Assembly (NCBI GenBank): GCA_944321845.1
Contig: CALUMT010000002.1
Location: 1 to 64,000 of the forward strand
Direction of reading: 5' to 3'
Source: an uncultured Butyricimonas sp.
GTDB lineage: Bacteria; Bacteroidota; Bacteroidia; Bacteroidales; Marinifilaceae
Length of the DNA: 64,000 bases
Shown in pieces: positions 29,150-38,591 of this stretch. The notes under the pieces were generated by a model, which was not told the origin of the DNA, did no database searches, and saw only the letters and a program-made list of their open reading frames with translations. Positions within the stretch are counted from its first letter, which is position 1. Every line of letters begins with the position of its first letter. Both the position numbers and the translations under genes were made by a program.

Positions 29150-30083
29150 CCTCGAGCGTCTCGTATTTACATCCGCACAAGAAAGCCAATTCCGTTACAA
29201 TATCCTGTCCGTTTTCCCCTTCTATCCGGGTCGTCACGAGGTTATTTTCTATTCCTTCTTCCAATTCGATAAGGATTCCCGTGTTTTTTTCTATTTCCTT
29301 AACCACTTTCTCCATGGGAGTATTTTCGAAATTCATCACGGAATGGAATGCCTTGAAGAAAGATGAAGGATTCTCGATGATTCCTGTTTCCAATTGTCCG
29401 TTATGCAATTCCGCTTTCTCGTTTTTCTCTATAATCACCTCTTTGTCCGCGGAGGAAACCTTAACCTTACCGGTTTTCACGAAGACACTACCACCGTTTT
29501 CCTTCCCCTCGTCCACCAGGAAAGAGGTTCCCAACACTTCCACCTGCAATTTTTCAGTCTTTACCCCGAATGGCAATCCATGCATCTTTTTTACCCGGAA
29601 AAAAGCTTTTCCTTCCAATGTCACCTGTCTTCCTCGTGGAGCCTGTTGATACGTCAATTTCGTTGAAGGATAAAGAATTATCTCCGAACTGTCCGGCAAC
29701 ATAATTTCTTGCATTTTTGTACCGTTATTCGCGTAGCGGGTAACCTCGTCCTCCGATGTGAAATATTGCCAATAATACAAACCTATTCCCAGTACCACCA
29801 GCACGGATGCGGCCAATGAAACCAACATGTTCACCCTTCGCCGTGAAAATTTCGTCCAACCACCTTCTTTCAACTCGGGATCTATCTTTTGCCAAGCACC
29901 CTTCACGTCAAATTCGATGCTGCTCGTGTCTTGCAATGGAGCGTCCACCAACATTTTCATCTTCTCAAATTCCTCTCGATGGGATGAAATCCATTCATCC
30001 ACTTCTTTTTGTTCTTCGCCGGTCAATGTTTCCCGGACAAAGTATTTGGCCAAAAGCTCGTCTATATCTTTCTTACAATTCAT
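29115..30083 (-). CDS. FecR-family anti-sigma factor
   Basis: 322 residues from the ATG at 30083; a longer reading adds 21 non-homologous residues. N-terminal cytoplasmic part DIDELLAKYFVRETLTGEEQ, one membrane helix (about 88-104, NMLVSLAASVLVVLGIGLYY), then the periplasmic FecR domain with MLPDSSEIILYPSTKLTYQQ and GKAFFRVKK. The protein relays the state of the outer-membrane receptor to the sigma factor encoded just upstream. It overlaps the receptor gene by 35 nt. Confidence 0.95.
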   Translation of the reverse strand: MNCKKDIDELLAKYFVRETLTGEEQKEVDEWISSHREEFEKMKMLVDAPLQDTSSIEFDVKGAWQKIDPELKEGGWTKFSRRRVNMLVSLAASVLVVLGIGLYYWQYFTSEDEVTRYANNGTKMQEIMLPDSSEIILYPSTKLTYQQAPRGRQVTLEGKAFFRVKKMHGLPFGVKTEKLQVEVLGTSFLVDEGKENGGSVFVKTGKVKVSSADKEVIIEKNEKAELHNGQLETGIIENPSSFFKAFHSVMNFENTPMEKVVKEIEKNTGILIELEEGIENNLVTTRIEGENGQDIVTELAFLCGCKYETLEDGKHYRLYSAK

Positions 30084-30085
30084 GT

Positions 30086-30658
30086 CTATGCCTGATTTAC
30101 GATAACAGATAATATAAAGATAAATATCATGGCCAGTACAAAACAATTTTCTGCCACGTAAACACGCAACAACTTGATTGCTTTCGTCATCTGGTTCTCG
30201 ATAGTTTTTTCTGATAAATTCAAATTCTCGGCAATATCCCGGTATTTCATTCCTTTAAGTTTTGCCATAAGAAAAATTTCCTTGCATTTTGGGGGCAACG
30301 TGGCCAAAGCCGCCTCCAGCATCTCTTCCGGAGATTTTCTTCCATTCCCGTAACCATCCCCTGACTCATCGGGCACGCTACTCGCCGCCATAGGGTGGTC
30401 TTCAATTGACACCATGCGTTCAGATTTTTTTCTCAGGAACGACAGGCTGCCGTTTTTCACGGCGGTTGTCATGTAAGCGGCAAACTCTTTCTCGGGAAGG
30501 GCATCCAATTCCTTGTTCCAAGCCGTAATAAACAATTCTTGAACAATGTCTTCAGCATCATCTTTGTTAGAAATATACCCGACGGCTATGGCACATAGCC
30601 TCGGATAGTGTTTCTCGAACAGGGACTTGAATATTTCTTTCCTGTGTTTTTTTGTCAT
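30086..30658 (-). CDS. FecI-type ECF sigma factor with hydrophobic C-terminal tail
   Basis: 190 residues. Region 2 in FKSLFEKHYPRLCAIAVGYI and SNKDDAEDIVQELFITAWN (about 10-50); region 4 in TLPPKCKEIFLMAKLKGMKY with RDIAENLNLSEKTIENQMTK (about 115-160). The last 18-20 residues (FVLAMIFIFILSVIVNQA) are strongly hydrophobic and could hold the factor at the inner membrane. It is 2 nt upstream of fecR, the usual FecI/FecR/receptor signalling set. Confidence 0.93.
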   Translation of the reverse strand: MTKKHRKEIFKSLFEKHYPRLCAIAVGYISNKDDAEDIVQELFITAWNKELDALPEKEFAAYMTTAVKNGSLSFLRKKSERMVSIEDHPMAASSVPDESGDGYGNGRKSPEEMLEAALATLPPKCKEIFLMAKLKGMKYRDIAENLNLSEKTIENQMTKAIKLLRVYVAENCFVLAMIFIFILSVIVNQA

Positions 30659-30682
30659 CGTGTCCGATTCTATTTGAGTGAA

Positions 30683-31312
30683 TTAAAATTTCAAACTAAT
30701 ACCAGCCGTGAGGAATCCCTTGTGTCCCAGTCCCAATTCCAGGAATCCTCCGATTCTCTGATTTCCTACCCGGAAAGCTATCGGATTGATCTGGTAAGCG
30801 AATTCCGTGTTCAACTCCGCTTTCTGGGCTTGTTTTTTCCCCGCTGTTGTCAATCCAGTTTCCGTGTGACGTTTCAAACTCAATCCGGCAGAAGCACCCC
30901 CGTACAACTCGAATAACCCGCGCTTGAAGTAAATGAACTCAGCTGTCGGCAGTACCATGAAATTCATTTCTCGTTCCTTGATGTCCGGTGTCTTGCTGTA
31001 TTTCAAGGCCAACTTACTGTCCGTTTTACAGAAGCCGAAATCTGCTCCTAACCGGAATCTGTTCAACGAGTAACGGTATCCCAACCCGTACACCAGGCTC
31101 GATTTTTCATCCGAGCGTTTCGTACCAAGCACAGCATCCGATAACCCCATACCCATCACGTTCACAGAACTCTGCGTAAGTCCGTCACTAACTGAAAGTC
31201 GGAACTCGTGTTTCTTTTTCTCGGGTTCGAACTTTTTCCCTTTTTCCTGTCCGTTTACCAGATTCAACCCAGCGATCATGCACAAAGATAGCGTAATAAC
31301 TTTAATTTTCAT
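30683..31312 (-). CDS. Outer-membrane beta-barrel-like protein
   Basis: 209 residues from the ATG at 31312 (MKIKVITLSLCMIAGLNLVN, signal peptide). The mature part has a short basic/acidic stretch (EKGKKFEPEKKKHEFRLSV) followed by alternating strands with glycine turns (LGYRYSLNRFRLGADFGF, LYGGASAGLSL) and a C-terminal FLTAGISLKF, all typical of a small eight-stranded barrel. It ends 24 nt before the FecI-type gene, so it may lead that operon. No specific family assigned. Confidence 0.8.
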   Translation of the reverse strand: MKIKVITLSLCMIAGLNLVNGQEKGKKFEPEKKKHEFRLSVSDGLTQSSVNVMGMGLSDAVLGTKRSDEKSSLVYGLGYRYSLNRFRLGADFGFCKTDSKLALKYSKTPDIKEREMNFMVLPTAEFIYFKRGLFELYGGASAGLSLKRHTETGLTTAGKKQAQKAELNTEFAYQINPIAFRVGNQRIGGFLELGLGHKGFLTAGISLKF

Positions 31313-31442
31313 AGTGTGTGATTTTATAATGATTAATACTACTTTCAAATAACTTTCTTCTCTCTACTTAGCCAAGTGATTTCGTATTAATAACGCGCCA
31401 CCTTTCAAAAACCCCTATTTGCTATCCTGATTTGTTTCTAAA

Positions 31443-33398
31443 TTATTTCTGGTACACCTGCAGATTCCTGATTTTACTCTTGAAATCACCGGATTCACCG
31501 AGTGGGAAAACCAAGGTTCGGACGTAATTCATCGAATCTTTGCCCGAGTTAAAAAACCTGCGTTCCACGTTCATATCCTCGATTAATTTATCATTGACAT
31601 ACAGTCGGGTTCCTTTATTATCACCTTCAATGCGGACCTTCACCCGCTCGTTTTTTACCCGATAGGGAAAAACGTTAAGATACCCGTCCCGGGAAAATCC
31701 CATCATTCCCCGAATCGGGTCAGAAAGGTAAAAAACCGCCGTGGGGGAGCGGAATAGCACTGTTCCGGGAACTTCCGGTTGCCCTTCCAACTCGAATTCC
31801 ACCCGGTAATCATAACCTGCCTCCAGGTGAGGGAATCTCTTCCCGGGAATCACCTCCTTCAGCTCGTACACCAACCCTTCGCCACTACCGATTCTCCCGG
31901 CCTGATTCACCCCGGGAGCTTCACTCACCTTGCCCCGTTGGCGTTCAAACTCCGGGAACGGGAAAGTGGGAGAGGCTCCGGTCCACATTTTCACGGCCAG
32001 CACCTGCATGGCAGGTAAAGCCCGATCATGGATATCCTTCGTCGATATCCCATTTCCCGTGTGATCATTCCACACGGCGAACATTCCCCCAAGTATCGCG
32101 GAATGTCGTTCCTCGAAGACAGCTTCTCCCACGTGAGCCGGAGTCCACTTGTCGTACAGGAATTCTGTGTTCAAATAATCGTAATAATACCCCGCTGCTG
32201 GTACAATATAAAGATACCGGTCCGGGATACTGATCAATTTATATCCCTGGGTTATCATCTCGGAGGGATCGGCGTAACCGTTATACCAGGCATTCATAAT
32301 CACGTTTTCCGACTTAACCGGGGTTTTCCCCTTGGCGTGCGTCAAGGCTCCCCAGATACAAGCCTGCTTGCCGAATTTCTCCACGTAACGGATATAATAA
32401 TCGGTGAAATAACGGAACTTCTCCACCACTTCCAGATCCTTGTTCGAGTACTCGTCAGTCCCGATATGCACCTGTTTCCCCCTGAACACGGGAGATTCTC
32501 CGCCCAAGTATTCCGCGAACAGACTATCCAGGAATTCATACGTCCCGGGATTAAACAAATCCAGGTGATCCATGCCGTATTCCTTACTGCCCAGGGATGG
32601 ACGGTAACGAGTAAAGGCCAACGAGTGAGCGGGGACATCTATCTCCGGTATGATATTGACAAATTTCTCCTCGGCCAGTTTCTGCAGATCAATAAATTCC
32701 TGTTTCGTGTAAAAACCATCCTCGGCCGTCAACCCTGGAAAACTTTCACATTCCAGCCGGAATGCAGCGTATGTCTTTAGCGGGTTATTCTCGTAATACT
32801 TTGAGAAAGCATTATCATTCAAGTGTATCTGGAACGTATTCATCTTGTAATATGACATGATTCTCACGTAATCCCGTAAGAATTCCAGGGGGATATACTT
32901 ACGCCCGCAATCCAGCATAAACCCGCGCACGGCATAGTCCGGCCAATCGAAAATCTTCCCGCGGGGCAGACGATTTTCCTTGTCCTGTTCCAGTAACTGT
33001 AGCAAAGTACGGGTTGCCCAGTATACCCCGACAGCTTTCGGGGCAATAACCCGGACCTTCTCGCCGATAGTCACCCCGTATTCCTCTTCCGAATGCTTTA
33101 TCGCTCTTTTTCCTAAACATAATTCAATATCACCCGGGCGAGCCTTCCCCGTCGTCACGGTCAATTCCCATCCCAACAGAAGGCGGATATCCTCTGCAAG
33201 AATTCGGGCAATATCTCGCAACTCCTCATGACGCTCAGTATAAATAATGCGAGAATCCTTGTTTATTTTGACATACCCTTCATCACCCTGCCATTCTTTC
33301 AGTTCCGGGATGACGAACGGCTTAGAATGTTGAGCCTGTAACGGTAAAATACAGCCGTATAAGGCCAAAAGGAGAATAAACTTAATTTTATTTTTCAT
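31443..33398 (-). CDS. GH20 beta-N-acetylhexosaminidase
   Basis: 651 residues, signal peptide (about 1-22, ending LQAQ). An N-terminal GH20b domain (about 25-150) is followed by the catalytic barrel with RGFMLDCGRKYIPLEFLRDY, IPEIDVPAHSLAF and HIGTDEYSNKD, whose Asp-Glu pair supplies the catalytic residues for substrate-assisted hydrolysis of terminal GlcNAc or GalNAc. The last 130 residues look like a beta-sandwich for binding (VKVRIEGDNKGTRLYVNDKL). Probably periplasmic or surface. It lies 130 nt upstream of the OMP/FecI locus on the same strand; involvement in host-glycan use is inference. Confidence 0.93.
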   Translation of the reverse strand: MKNKIKFILLLALYGCILPLQAQHSKPFVIPELKEWQGDEGYVKINKDSRIIYTERHEELRDIARILAEDIRLLLGWELTVTTGKARPGDIELCLGKRAIKHSEEEYGVTIGEKVRVIAPKAVGVYWATRTLLQLLEQDKENRLPRGKIFDWPDYAVRGFMLDCGRKYIPLEFLRDYVRIMSYYKMNTFQIHLNDNAFSKYYENNPLKTYAAFRLECESFPGLTAEDGFYTKQEFIDLQKLAEEKFVNIIPEIDVPAHSLAFTRYRPSLGSKEYGMDHLDLFNPGTYEFLDSLFAEYLGGESPVFRGKQVHIGTDEYSNKDLEVVEKFRYFTDYYIRYVEKFGKQACIWGALTHAKGKTPVKSENVIMNAWYNGYADPSEMITQGYKLISIPDRYLYIVPAAGYYYDYLNTEFLYDKWTPAHVGEAVFEERHSAILGGMFAVWNDHTGNGISTKDIHDRALPAMQVLAVKMWTGASPTFPFPEFERQRGKVSEAPGVNQAGRIGSGEGLVYELKEVIPGKRFPHLEAGYDYRVEFELEGQPEVPGTVLFRSPTAVFYLSDPIRGMMGFSRDGYLNVFPYRVKNERVKVRIEGDNKGTRLYVNDKLIEDMNVERRFFNSGKDSMNYVRTLVFPLGESGDFKSKIRNLQVYQK

Positions 33399-33549
33399 AA
33401 GCCTTTATAATTATATGTTTATCATTTCTTATCTACATTCGGATCTCCTTTTCCCACTTGTTAATCACCTTCTGGTTATTTCCTGATATGAACAGCATAA
33501 AGTAACTGGCCACAACCTATTAGTAAGTGATTTATTTGCTTTTTCAACA

Positions 33550-33580
33550 CCTTTACCAAGGGGAAGGACCTAGGTAAAGG
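33550..33580 (-). terminator. Weak terminator after mltG
   Basis: CCTTTACC and GGTAAAGG form an 8-bp stem with a long loop just past the mltG stop; the T-run on the minus strand is poor. Confidence 0.3.
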
Positions 33581-33589
33581 AAATATAAT

Positions 33590-34618
33590 TTATTTCCAGA
33601 TACGGCGTCTGTTCAATTCTCGATGATACTCGGCAGCATAGGCATTATGTTGCCGTAAGGTGCGTGAAAAGTTATGATAGCCGGAAAAATCGCTTTTAGC
33701 ACAAAAATAAAGGTAGTCATGATGCTGGTAATTAAGTACGCCATCAATGACTTGAATGGAGGTTATGCGAATTGGACCGGGAGGAAGCCCAGCATATTTG
33801 TATGTATTATACGGCGATTCAACCTCAAGATGCTTGTCAAGGATACGGTTTATCGTGAAATCGCCAAGGGCAAACTTTAGGGTAGGGCAGGCGTCAAGCT
33901 TTATTCCCCGGTGCAGTCTATTGATATACACCCCTGCAATAATAGGATATTCCTCGGCTTTGATGGTCTCTTCCTCGATAATGGAAGCTAAGGTGATGAC
34001 TTCCACCGGGGTGAGTTGTGCCTGGCGGGCTTTTTCCTGACGGGCAGGAGTCCAGAATCGGTCGTATTCGCGTTTCATGCGCAGGAGGAATTCTTTGGGC
34101 GTCGTGTTCCAGTACATCTCGTACGTGTTGGGACGAAAAAGGGCTATAATGGTAGTGCTGTCGAAACCGAGACGGGCTTGCATATTGGGATCCTTGACCG
34201 TGGCGAGGAATTCGTCTCGGGTGAAATTAAAATGGTCCGCGGCAATATCGGCCAATTCTTCCACGGTGCGAATATTATTAAAAGTAAACGCTATGGGTTG
34301 TTGTAATCCGGCCCGGAACATATTAATAAGTTGATTGTTATTCATGCCCTCGCGGATCTCGTATCTACCGGAACGGATCGTGTCCGGATTGTAGCGTTTG
34401 AGGAGAGCCACCACACGCAGGGAGTTTGTATTTTGAACAAGATTCCTTGTTCGCAAGGAATCATACCATTGTTTCATGGTACAACCGGGATGAATATACA
34501 CGATGCCCGAGGTCGTATTGGGAGCCAGAATATAACGATAAACCAAGGTTCCCACGATGATGAGAAGGAGGAATATGGCTATACCGATAAACTTGAGGTG
34601 TCGTCTGGAGAAAGTCAT
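33590..34618 (-). CDS. mltG: Endolytic transglycosylase MltG
   Basis: 342 residues. One N-terminal membrane segment (about 10-30), a LysM-like part, then the YceG domain with EVITLASIIEEETIKAEEYP carrying the catalytic Glu and SPYNTYKYAGLPPGPIRI. MltG cleaves nascent glycan strands in the inner-membrane-proximal periplasm and is thought to set glycan length. The ndpA-like gene ends 9 nt upstream, so they are likely co-transcribed. Confidence 0.95.
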   Translation of the reverse strand: MTFSRRHLKFIGIAIFLLLIIVGTLVYRYILAPNTTSGIVYIHPGCTMKQWYDSLRTRNLVQNTNSLRVVALLKRYNPDTIRSGRYEIREGMNNNQLINMFRAGLQQPIAFTFNNIRTVEELADIAADHFNFTRDEFLATVKDPNMQARLGFDSTTIIALFRPNTYEMYWNTTPKEFLLRMKREYDRFWTPARQEKARQAQLTPVEVITLASIIEEETIKAEEYPIIAGVYINRLHRGIKLDACPTLKFALGDFTINRILDKHLEVESPYNTYKYAGLPPGPIRITSIQVIDGVLNYQHHDYLYFCAKSDFSGYHNFSRTLRQHNAYAAEYHRELNRRRIWK

Positions 34619-34627
34619 GGCCGATGA

Positions 34628-35674
34628 TTAGTTTTCTTCACGGAAGTATAGTTTATAGAAATTCATGTCACGTTCGGGATCATAACCTTTTTCAATGTAT
34701 TTCTTTTGCCCGTGAATGTAGATATGGAAGTTTTTATCCAGCTTAAGGACATGACGGAAATACTTTTTACCGTCTTTGACGGCTCCATTGGAAATTCCGA
34801 ACTGGTCCTGTAGGGCTATATCGTTCTTTTCCTCGTAATAATTTTTGAATTCGTCGAAAGCGTTGATAATTCCTGGATCGCCCACAACTTCTTCTTTGAA
34901 AAGGGCCTCGTTGAACGTTTCTGCATTCTTGAAATAATCAATGGAACGGTTAAGCAAATCGATTTGATCAGCTCGAGGGATATCATTTTCCTGATTATAA
35001 ACATCTTTCACGAAATCCTTGCAGAGTTTGAGGTAGTTGGAAGTCTGGAAATAATCATCCTCTCGCTGGATCAGGTTGAGGAAATCCGTGGTCCAGTAAA
35101 GAGCCTCGGTGGAGTTGGTCTTATCAAGTATACACACTTTATAACCGTTCTCCCCATCCGTGTTGAAAACGAGGCAGGCTTTATCCATTTTCTTTATGTT
35201 AATGCCGGATTCCCGTTCAAGCTGGTAGGAGTTGTCATTAAGTATGATCTTCAGAAAGGTGTCTTTATTCTCCGATTTAAAGATTCCAATGGCATCACAA
35301 GGTCCTTCATCAAGCAGGCAGTCATGGAAATGCACAACGTACATTTCGCCGGGTTTGATGTTGGGATGATTCGATTGCTCGAAAAGATGGCGGGCAATAG
35401 CTATCGATGATTCCAAAAAGGAATCGGACTCCTCGAACACGTGTCGCACGGCCTCGTTGACAAGATTATTGCATAATTCTCCCTCCACGGGTGCAAAACG
35501 GAAATAGGCGTCTTTCTTAAATGGCGAAAGGAAGTAGTTTTTCAGTAAAGCATGGATGTCAGGATCCTCTACCGTGAAGGGGGATTCGGAAAGACGGAGT
35601 TGTCCGTCCTCGTATTTATTGCCGATGTCATGGATGACAATACGGGCTATTTGCGTGTTTTCAAAATTCATCAT
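34628..35674 (-). CDS. Nucleoid-associated protein, NdpA family
   Basis: 348 residues, cytoplasmic. The N-terminus MNFENTQIARIVIHDIGNKY and the segment GEMYVVHFHDCLLDEGPCDA with LGIFKSENKDTFLKI-like sequence match the 37-kDa nucleoid-associated family (YejK/NdpA). The biochemical role in Bacteroidota is not established. It starts 6 nt after the DUF3078 gene and ends 9 nt before mltG. Confidence 0.87.
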   Translation of the reverse strand: MMNFENTQIARIVIHDIGNKYEDGQLRLSESPFTVEDPDIHALLKNYFLSPFKKDAYFRFAPVEGELCNNLVNEAVRHVFEESDSFLESSIAIARHLFEQSNHPNIKPGEMYVVHFHDCLLDEGPCDAIGIFKSENKDTFLKIILNDNSYQLERESGINIKKMDKACLVFNTDGENGYKVCILDKTNSTEALYWTTDFLNLIQREDDYFQTSNYLKLCKDFVKDVYNQENDIPRADQIDLLNRSIDYFKNAETFNEALFKEEVVGDPGIINAFDEFKNYYEEKNDIALQDQFGISNGAVKDGKKYFRHVLKLDKNFHIYIHGQKKYIEKGYDPERDMNFYKLYFREEN

Positions 35675-35680
35675 AACCTG

Positions 35681-37270
35681 CTAAAATCTAAAGTTTACAC
35701 CTATACCTAGTGTTTCCTTAAACTGTATCTTTTTCGAGTAATGCCGGTCATAAACGGCATTCATGTAGATGGAAGTCTGCATGAAATAATTTACCTGGAA
35801 ATTGAGTGTCACCTGCCAATCCAAGGTGATGTATTCCGGTTTATCATAGTAACTGGAGAATAGGATAACCCGGTTGTCCACCTTAAGGAAATTCCAAAGA
35901 TCATGCGTGTTCTTCAATTCTATTTTGGCACCGGCGGTGCTCTTGGTCTTTTTCCCGACCTCGATACCATAGCGGGTAGGATCAACAAGAGCAGTATCCT
36001 GCACGTGAATCCATTGACCGGCAATGGGAGAGAGGTATAGAGAGATATTGGATTTGGGTTTGAAGTCAAGACCGAGAGATAGCGTCACGTTCACCGGGGA
36101 AAGAAATGCCCCGATGACTTCGTTACGCTCTGGACTGTCGTAACTTCTGAAAAATAAGGTATTCATGTCCAATTGCATGGCATAATTCCAATGCCGGAAC
36201 GCTTTCAAGCCTGCTTTTGATTGCAATTCGAATTTATCCTCGTTTTTACTGAGGGCTTCATCTCCGTTTTTCAGCATTCCCAAACGGTAACGGAAGGTGT
36301 TTTCCCAAGAAAAGGAATTTCGAATGTAATTCAAGAAGAACTTCAGGTCAGAAAGTATTGAAAGCGAACTTTCACCACCGGCAGACCAAGTGTCGCTGAT
36401 ATAACCTTGACCGAAAGAAAAAGCCACGTCCGTATAGTAAAACCAGTAATTGCGACGTAGTTTTCCCAATGTCATCGGCGCTAAACAATCGTATAAGGAA
36501 TCTGGACGGGGAATAAATTCTTCAGGCCAATATTCTTGAGTCTCGACATATTTTCTGATTTGAAATACATTCTCGTCCAGAAAAATACGTATTTTATAAT
36601 CATTCGGATAAACCTGCATCCAGGAACCTATCGTGTCTCCTAGAAAATTTTCTGCCATGAAATGAAAGAATTTAGATTTCCCATCATTTAACCATACTTT
36701 TCTCGTTTTATTTTTGGCAGTTTGCAAAGTAAGCAGTACGGCATCCGTACTTTTTTTCCTTAACCATTGGTAATCTTCGTCATGCTCAACAAAGTACACG
36801 AGACGAGCCAATTCCTTGTTCGCGTCGAAATACAGGGAATCGAGCCCCGGGAATTGACTGTACAAATAGATACTGTCTTGGCGTATCTTTTCTTTTAATT
36901 TACTGATAGCTTCTTCCTTTAGGGGCATTGTTTCGAAGTACTCTTTCATATAGTCAATACTCCGTCTCACGTATCTATTCTCCGCGTAACCGATCAGTAC
37001 TCGAATATAACGGTCAAGTTCGTGGTACTTGTATGGATTTTTTTTTAAAAATTCGATGGCATACCGTATGGCCGGGTTTTCTATATGTAAGTTTCTCAGC
37101 CGTTTGTTCTCAAACACAGGTTCCGTGTCTACATGATCCAAAGAGTCCTCGAGTTCATGTTTCAATTCCACGACAATTGGGGGAAAGGAAGACATAACCG
37201 AATTCTTCACTTGGGCTTGAAGAACGACAGATAAGAACAAAATAGGAATAATTATAAAGTATTTTCCCAT
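35681..37270 (-). CDS. DUF3078 outer-membrane protein
   Basis: 529 residues from the ATG at 37270 (MGKYFIIIPILFLSVVLQAQ, signal peptide). A longer reading to 37387 would run into the SDR gene and has no family support. The N-terminal third is helical (KKNPYKYHELDRYIRVLIGY), the C-terminal half is the DUF3078 barrel with DVAFSFGQGYISDTWSAGGE and alternating strands to the last GIGVNFRF. The family occurs in Bacteroidota and has no known function. The SDR gene lies 10 nt upstream and the NdpA gene 6 nt downstream. Confidence 0.87.
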   Translation of the reverse strand: MGKYFIIIPILFLSVVLQAQVKNSVMSSFPPIVVELKHELEDSLDHVDTEPVFENKRLRNLHIENPAIRYAIEFLKKNPYKYHELDRYIRVLIGYAENRYVRRSIDYMKEYFETMPLKEEAISKLKEKIRQDSIYLYSQFPGLDSLYFDANKELARLVYFVEHDEDYQWLRKKSTDAVLLTLQTAKNKTRKVWLNDGKSKFFHFMAENFLGDTIGSWMQVYPNDYKIRIFLDENVFQIRKYVETQEYWPEEFIPRPDSLYDCLAPMTLGKLRRNYWFYYTDVAFSFGQGYISDTWSAGGESSLSILSDLKFFLNYIRNSFSWENTFRYRLGMLKNGDEALSKNEDKFELQSKAGLKAFRHWNYAMQLDMNTLFFRSYDSPERNEVIGAFLSPVNVTLSLGLDFKPKSNISLYLSPIAGQWIHVQDTALVDPTRYGIEVGKKTKSTAGAKIELKNTHDLWNFLKVDNRVILFSSYYDKPEYITLDWQVTLNFQVNYFMQTSIYMNAVYDRHYSKKIQFKETLGIGVNFRF

Positions 37271-37280
37271 GTAAGATATA

Positions 37281-38090
37281 TTATTTGAAAGGTGAATCTG
37301 GTTCTTTTGCCATGTGATTATATGCCAATTTATCAAGTAAACTTGGCCACCATTTACTGAGGAATACTGATATTTTACCTTCCACAAGTGTCATCACGAT
37401 TTCCCGTTTACGCTTTTCGATACCGTTCACGATAATTTCAGCACATCTTTCAGCTGTCATCATTTTATTCTCAGCACGAGGACTTTCTCCTTGCTGAGAA
37501 CCGGTAGCTGTCAGAGCTGTTTTCCGTATATTGGAAGCGGTAAATCCTGGAGCTGCAACCAATACATGGAGTCCACGTTTGAGGTTTTCAACTCGCAAGG
37601 TATTTAGGAATCCACGCACCGCAAATTTACTGGCAGAATAGCCGGTTCGCCCAGGAAGACCTAAAAAACCCGCTACAGAAATAATACCAACCAAACTTCC
37701 TTTAGATGCCAATAAATAAGGTATAGCGAATCGGGTACAATTTACTGTTCCCCAGAAATTAACGTCCATAACCCGATGAATGACATCCAAATCTAATTCA
37801 TCAAACATGGCACGCATAGATATACCGGCATTATTTACCAAAATATCGAGTTTCCCAAAATGTTCAATAGTTTTTTCTACTAGTATTTTACAATCCGATT
37901 CCTTGGTTACATCTGTTTGAACCGGCAAGGATTCCACGTTTTTATCCTTTAATTCTTGCTCGATTTTTTCCAATTCCTCTAAATTTCGAGCGGCCATGAC
38001 TATTTTTGCGCCGCGTTTCGCAAACTCATACACTAATGCTTTCCCTATACCGGATGAAGCACCGGTTACGATCACAACTTTCCCTTGCAT
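37281..38090 (-). CDS. Short-chain dehydrogenase/reductase
   Basis: 269 residues. Classical SDR motifs: GASSGIGKALVYEFAKRGAK for the dinucleotide, NNAGIS, the catalytic Ser in GIISVAGFLGL and the YSASK Tyr/Lys pair. The C-terminal quarter (KREIVMTLVEGKISVFLSKW) suggests association with the membrane, as in the lipid-acting DltE/YqjQ-like group. Substrate unknown. First gene of the SDR-DUF3078-ndpA-mltG run; 74 nt upstream begins the dif-flanked element. Confidence 0.93.
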   Translation of the reverse strand: MQGKVVIVTGASSGIGKALVYEFAKRGAKIVMAARNLEELEKIEQELKDKNVESLPVQTDVTKESDCKILVEKTIEHFGKLDILVNNAGISMRAMFDELDLDVIHRVMDVNFWGTVNCTRFAIPYLLASKGSLVGIISVAGFLGLPGRTGYSASKFAVRGFLNTLRVENLKRGLHVLVAAPGFTASNIRKTALTATGSQQGESPRAENKMMTAERCAEIIVNGIEKRKREIVMTLVEGKISVFLSKWWPSLLDKLAYNHMAKEPDSPFK

Positions 38091-38171
38091 ATACTCAATT
38101 TTGTTTTAGAACAAAGATAGTGAACTTCGTTATTAATCTTGTTTTCATTGCTGTTTTTTTCTATATTTATG

Positions 38172-38198
38172 TTTGTCCTATAATACTACATTATGTAA
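38172..38198 (+). other. Left dif-like site
   Basis: Arms TTTGTCCTATAA (38172-38183) and TTATGTAA (38191-38198) around a 7-nt centre TACTACA. The 8-nt right arm matches the XerD arm of known dif sites. It forms a direct repeat with the site at 40847-40872. Confidence 0.75.
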
Positions 38199-38199
38199 A

Positions 38200-38559
38200 A
38201 TTCGCCGGGGGGCGAATGGCTTTTTTTATCGTGCGGGGGAGCGTGTCGGGGTTATTGCGCGGGGAACGCCCGTCCGGCAAGGGGGGCACGCATGCCCCCC
38301 GACGAGGACAGAGGGGGGCGGGCTGGTCGGGTGCCGGGGCGTGTCCGAGCGTGAGGGGTGAGAGGCTTGAAACGAAGTTTGAAGCCGGGCGGGTGGGGTG
38401 TGTCGGGGTGTCGGTGGATGGGTCGGGGCGTGGTGTGCCGGATGCGGGTGGGGATGGCGGTCCCCGGTACGGGGGTCGCCGTGGGTCGGGTGTGGGTTGC
38501 GTGTTGGCCGTGTGGTGGGATAAGCGGTTCACGGCCCCCAAGTGTTAACCTGGGGGCCG
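38200..38559. other. Hairpin-rich non-coding region, candidate replication origin
   Basis: No gene is supported here. Four strong inverted repeats are seen: ATTCGCC-GGGG-GGCGAAT (38200-38217), GGGGGGCA-CGCA-TGCCCCCC (38281-38300), GGCG..CCCCG-GTA-CGGGG..CGCC (38456-38480) and CGGCCCCCA / TGGGGGCCG with loop AGTGTTAACC (38532-38559). The + strand is extremely G-rich. Stable hairpins with an AT-rich loop beside a rolling-circle Rep gene suggest double- and single-strand origins; none has a terminator T-run. The nick site cannot be fixed from sequence. Confidence 0.5.
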
Positions 38560-38591
38560 AGATCCGCGGCGGGTTGGCCGTGTGCGGGGGG

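Noticed and set aside
38191..38548. Several long frames in the G-rich region on both strands
   Set aside because: They are produced by extreme base bias; the sequence is dominated by hairpins and the products are Gly/Val/Arg or Pro/Thr runs.
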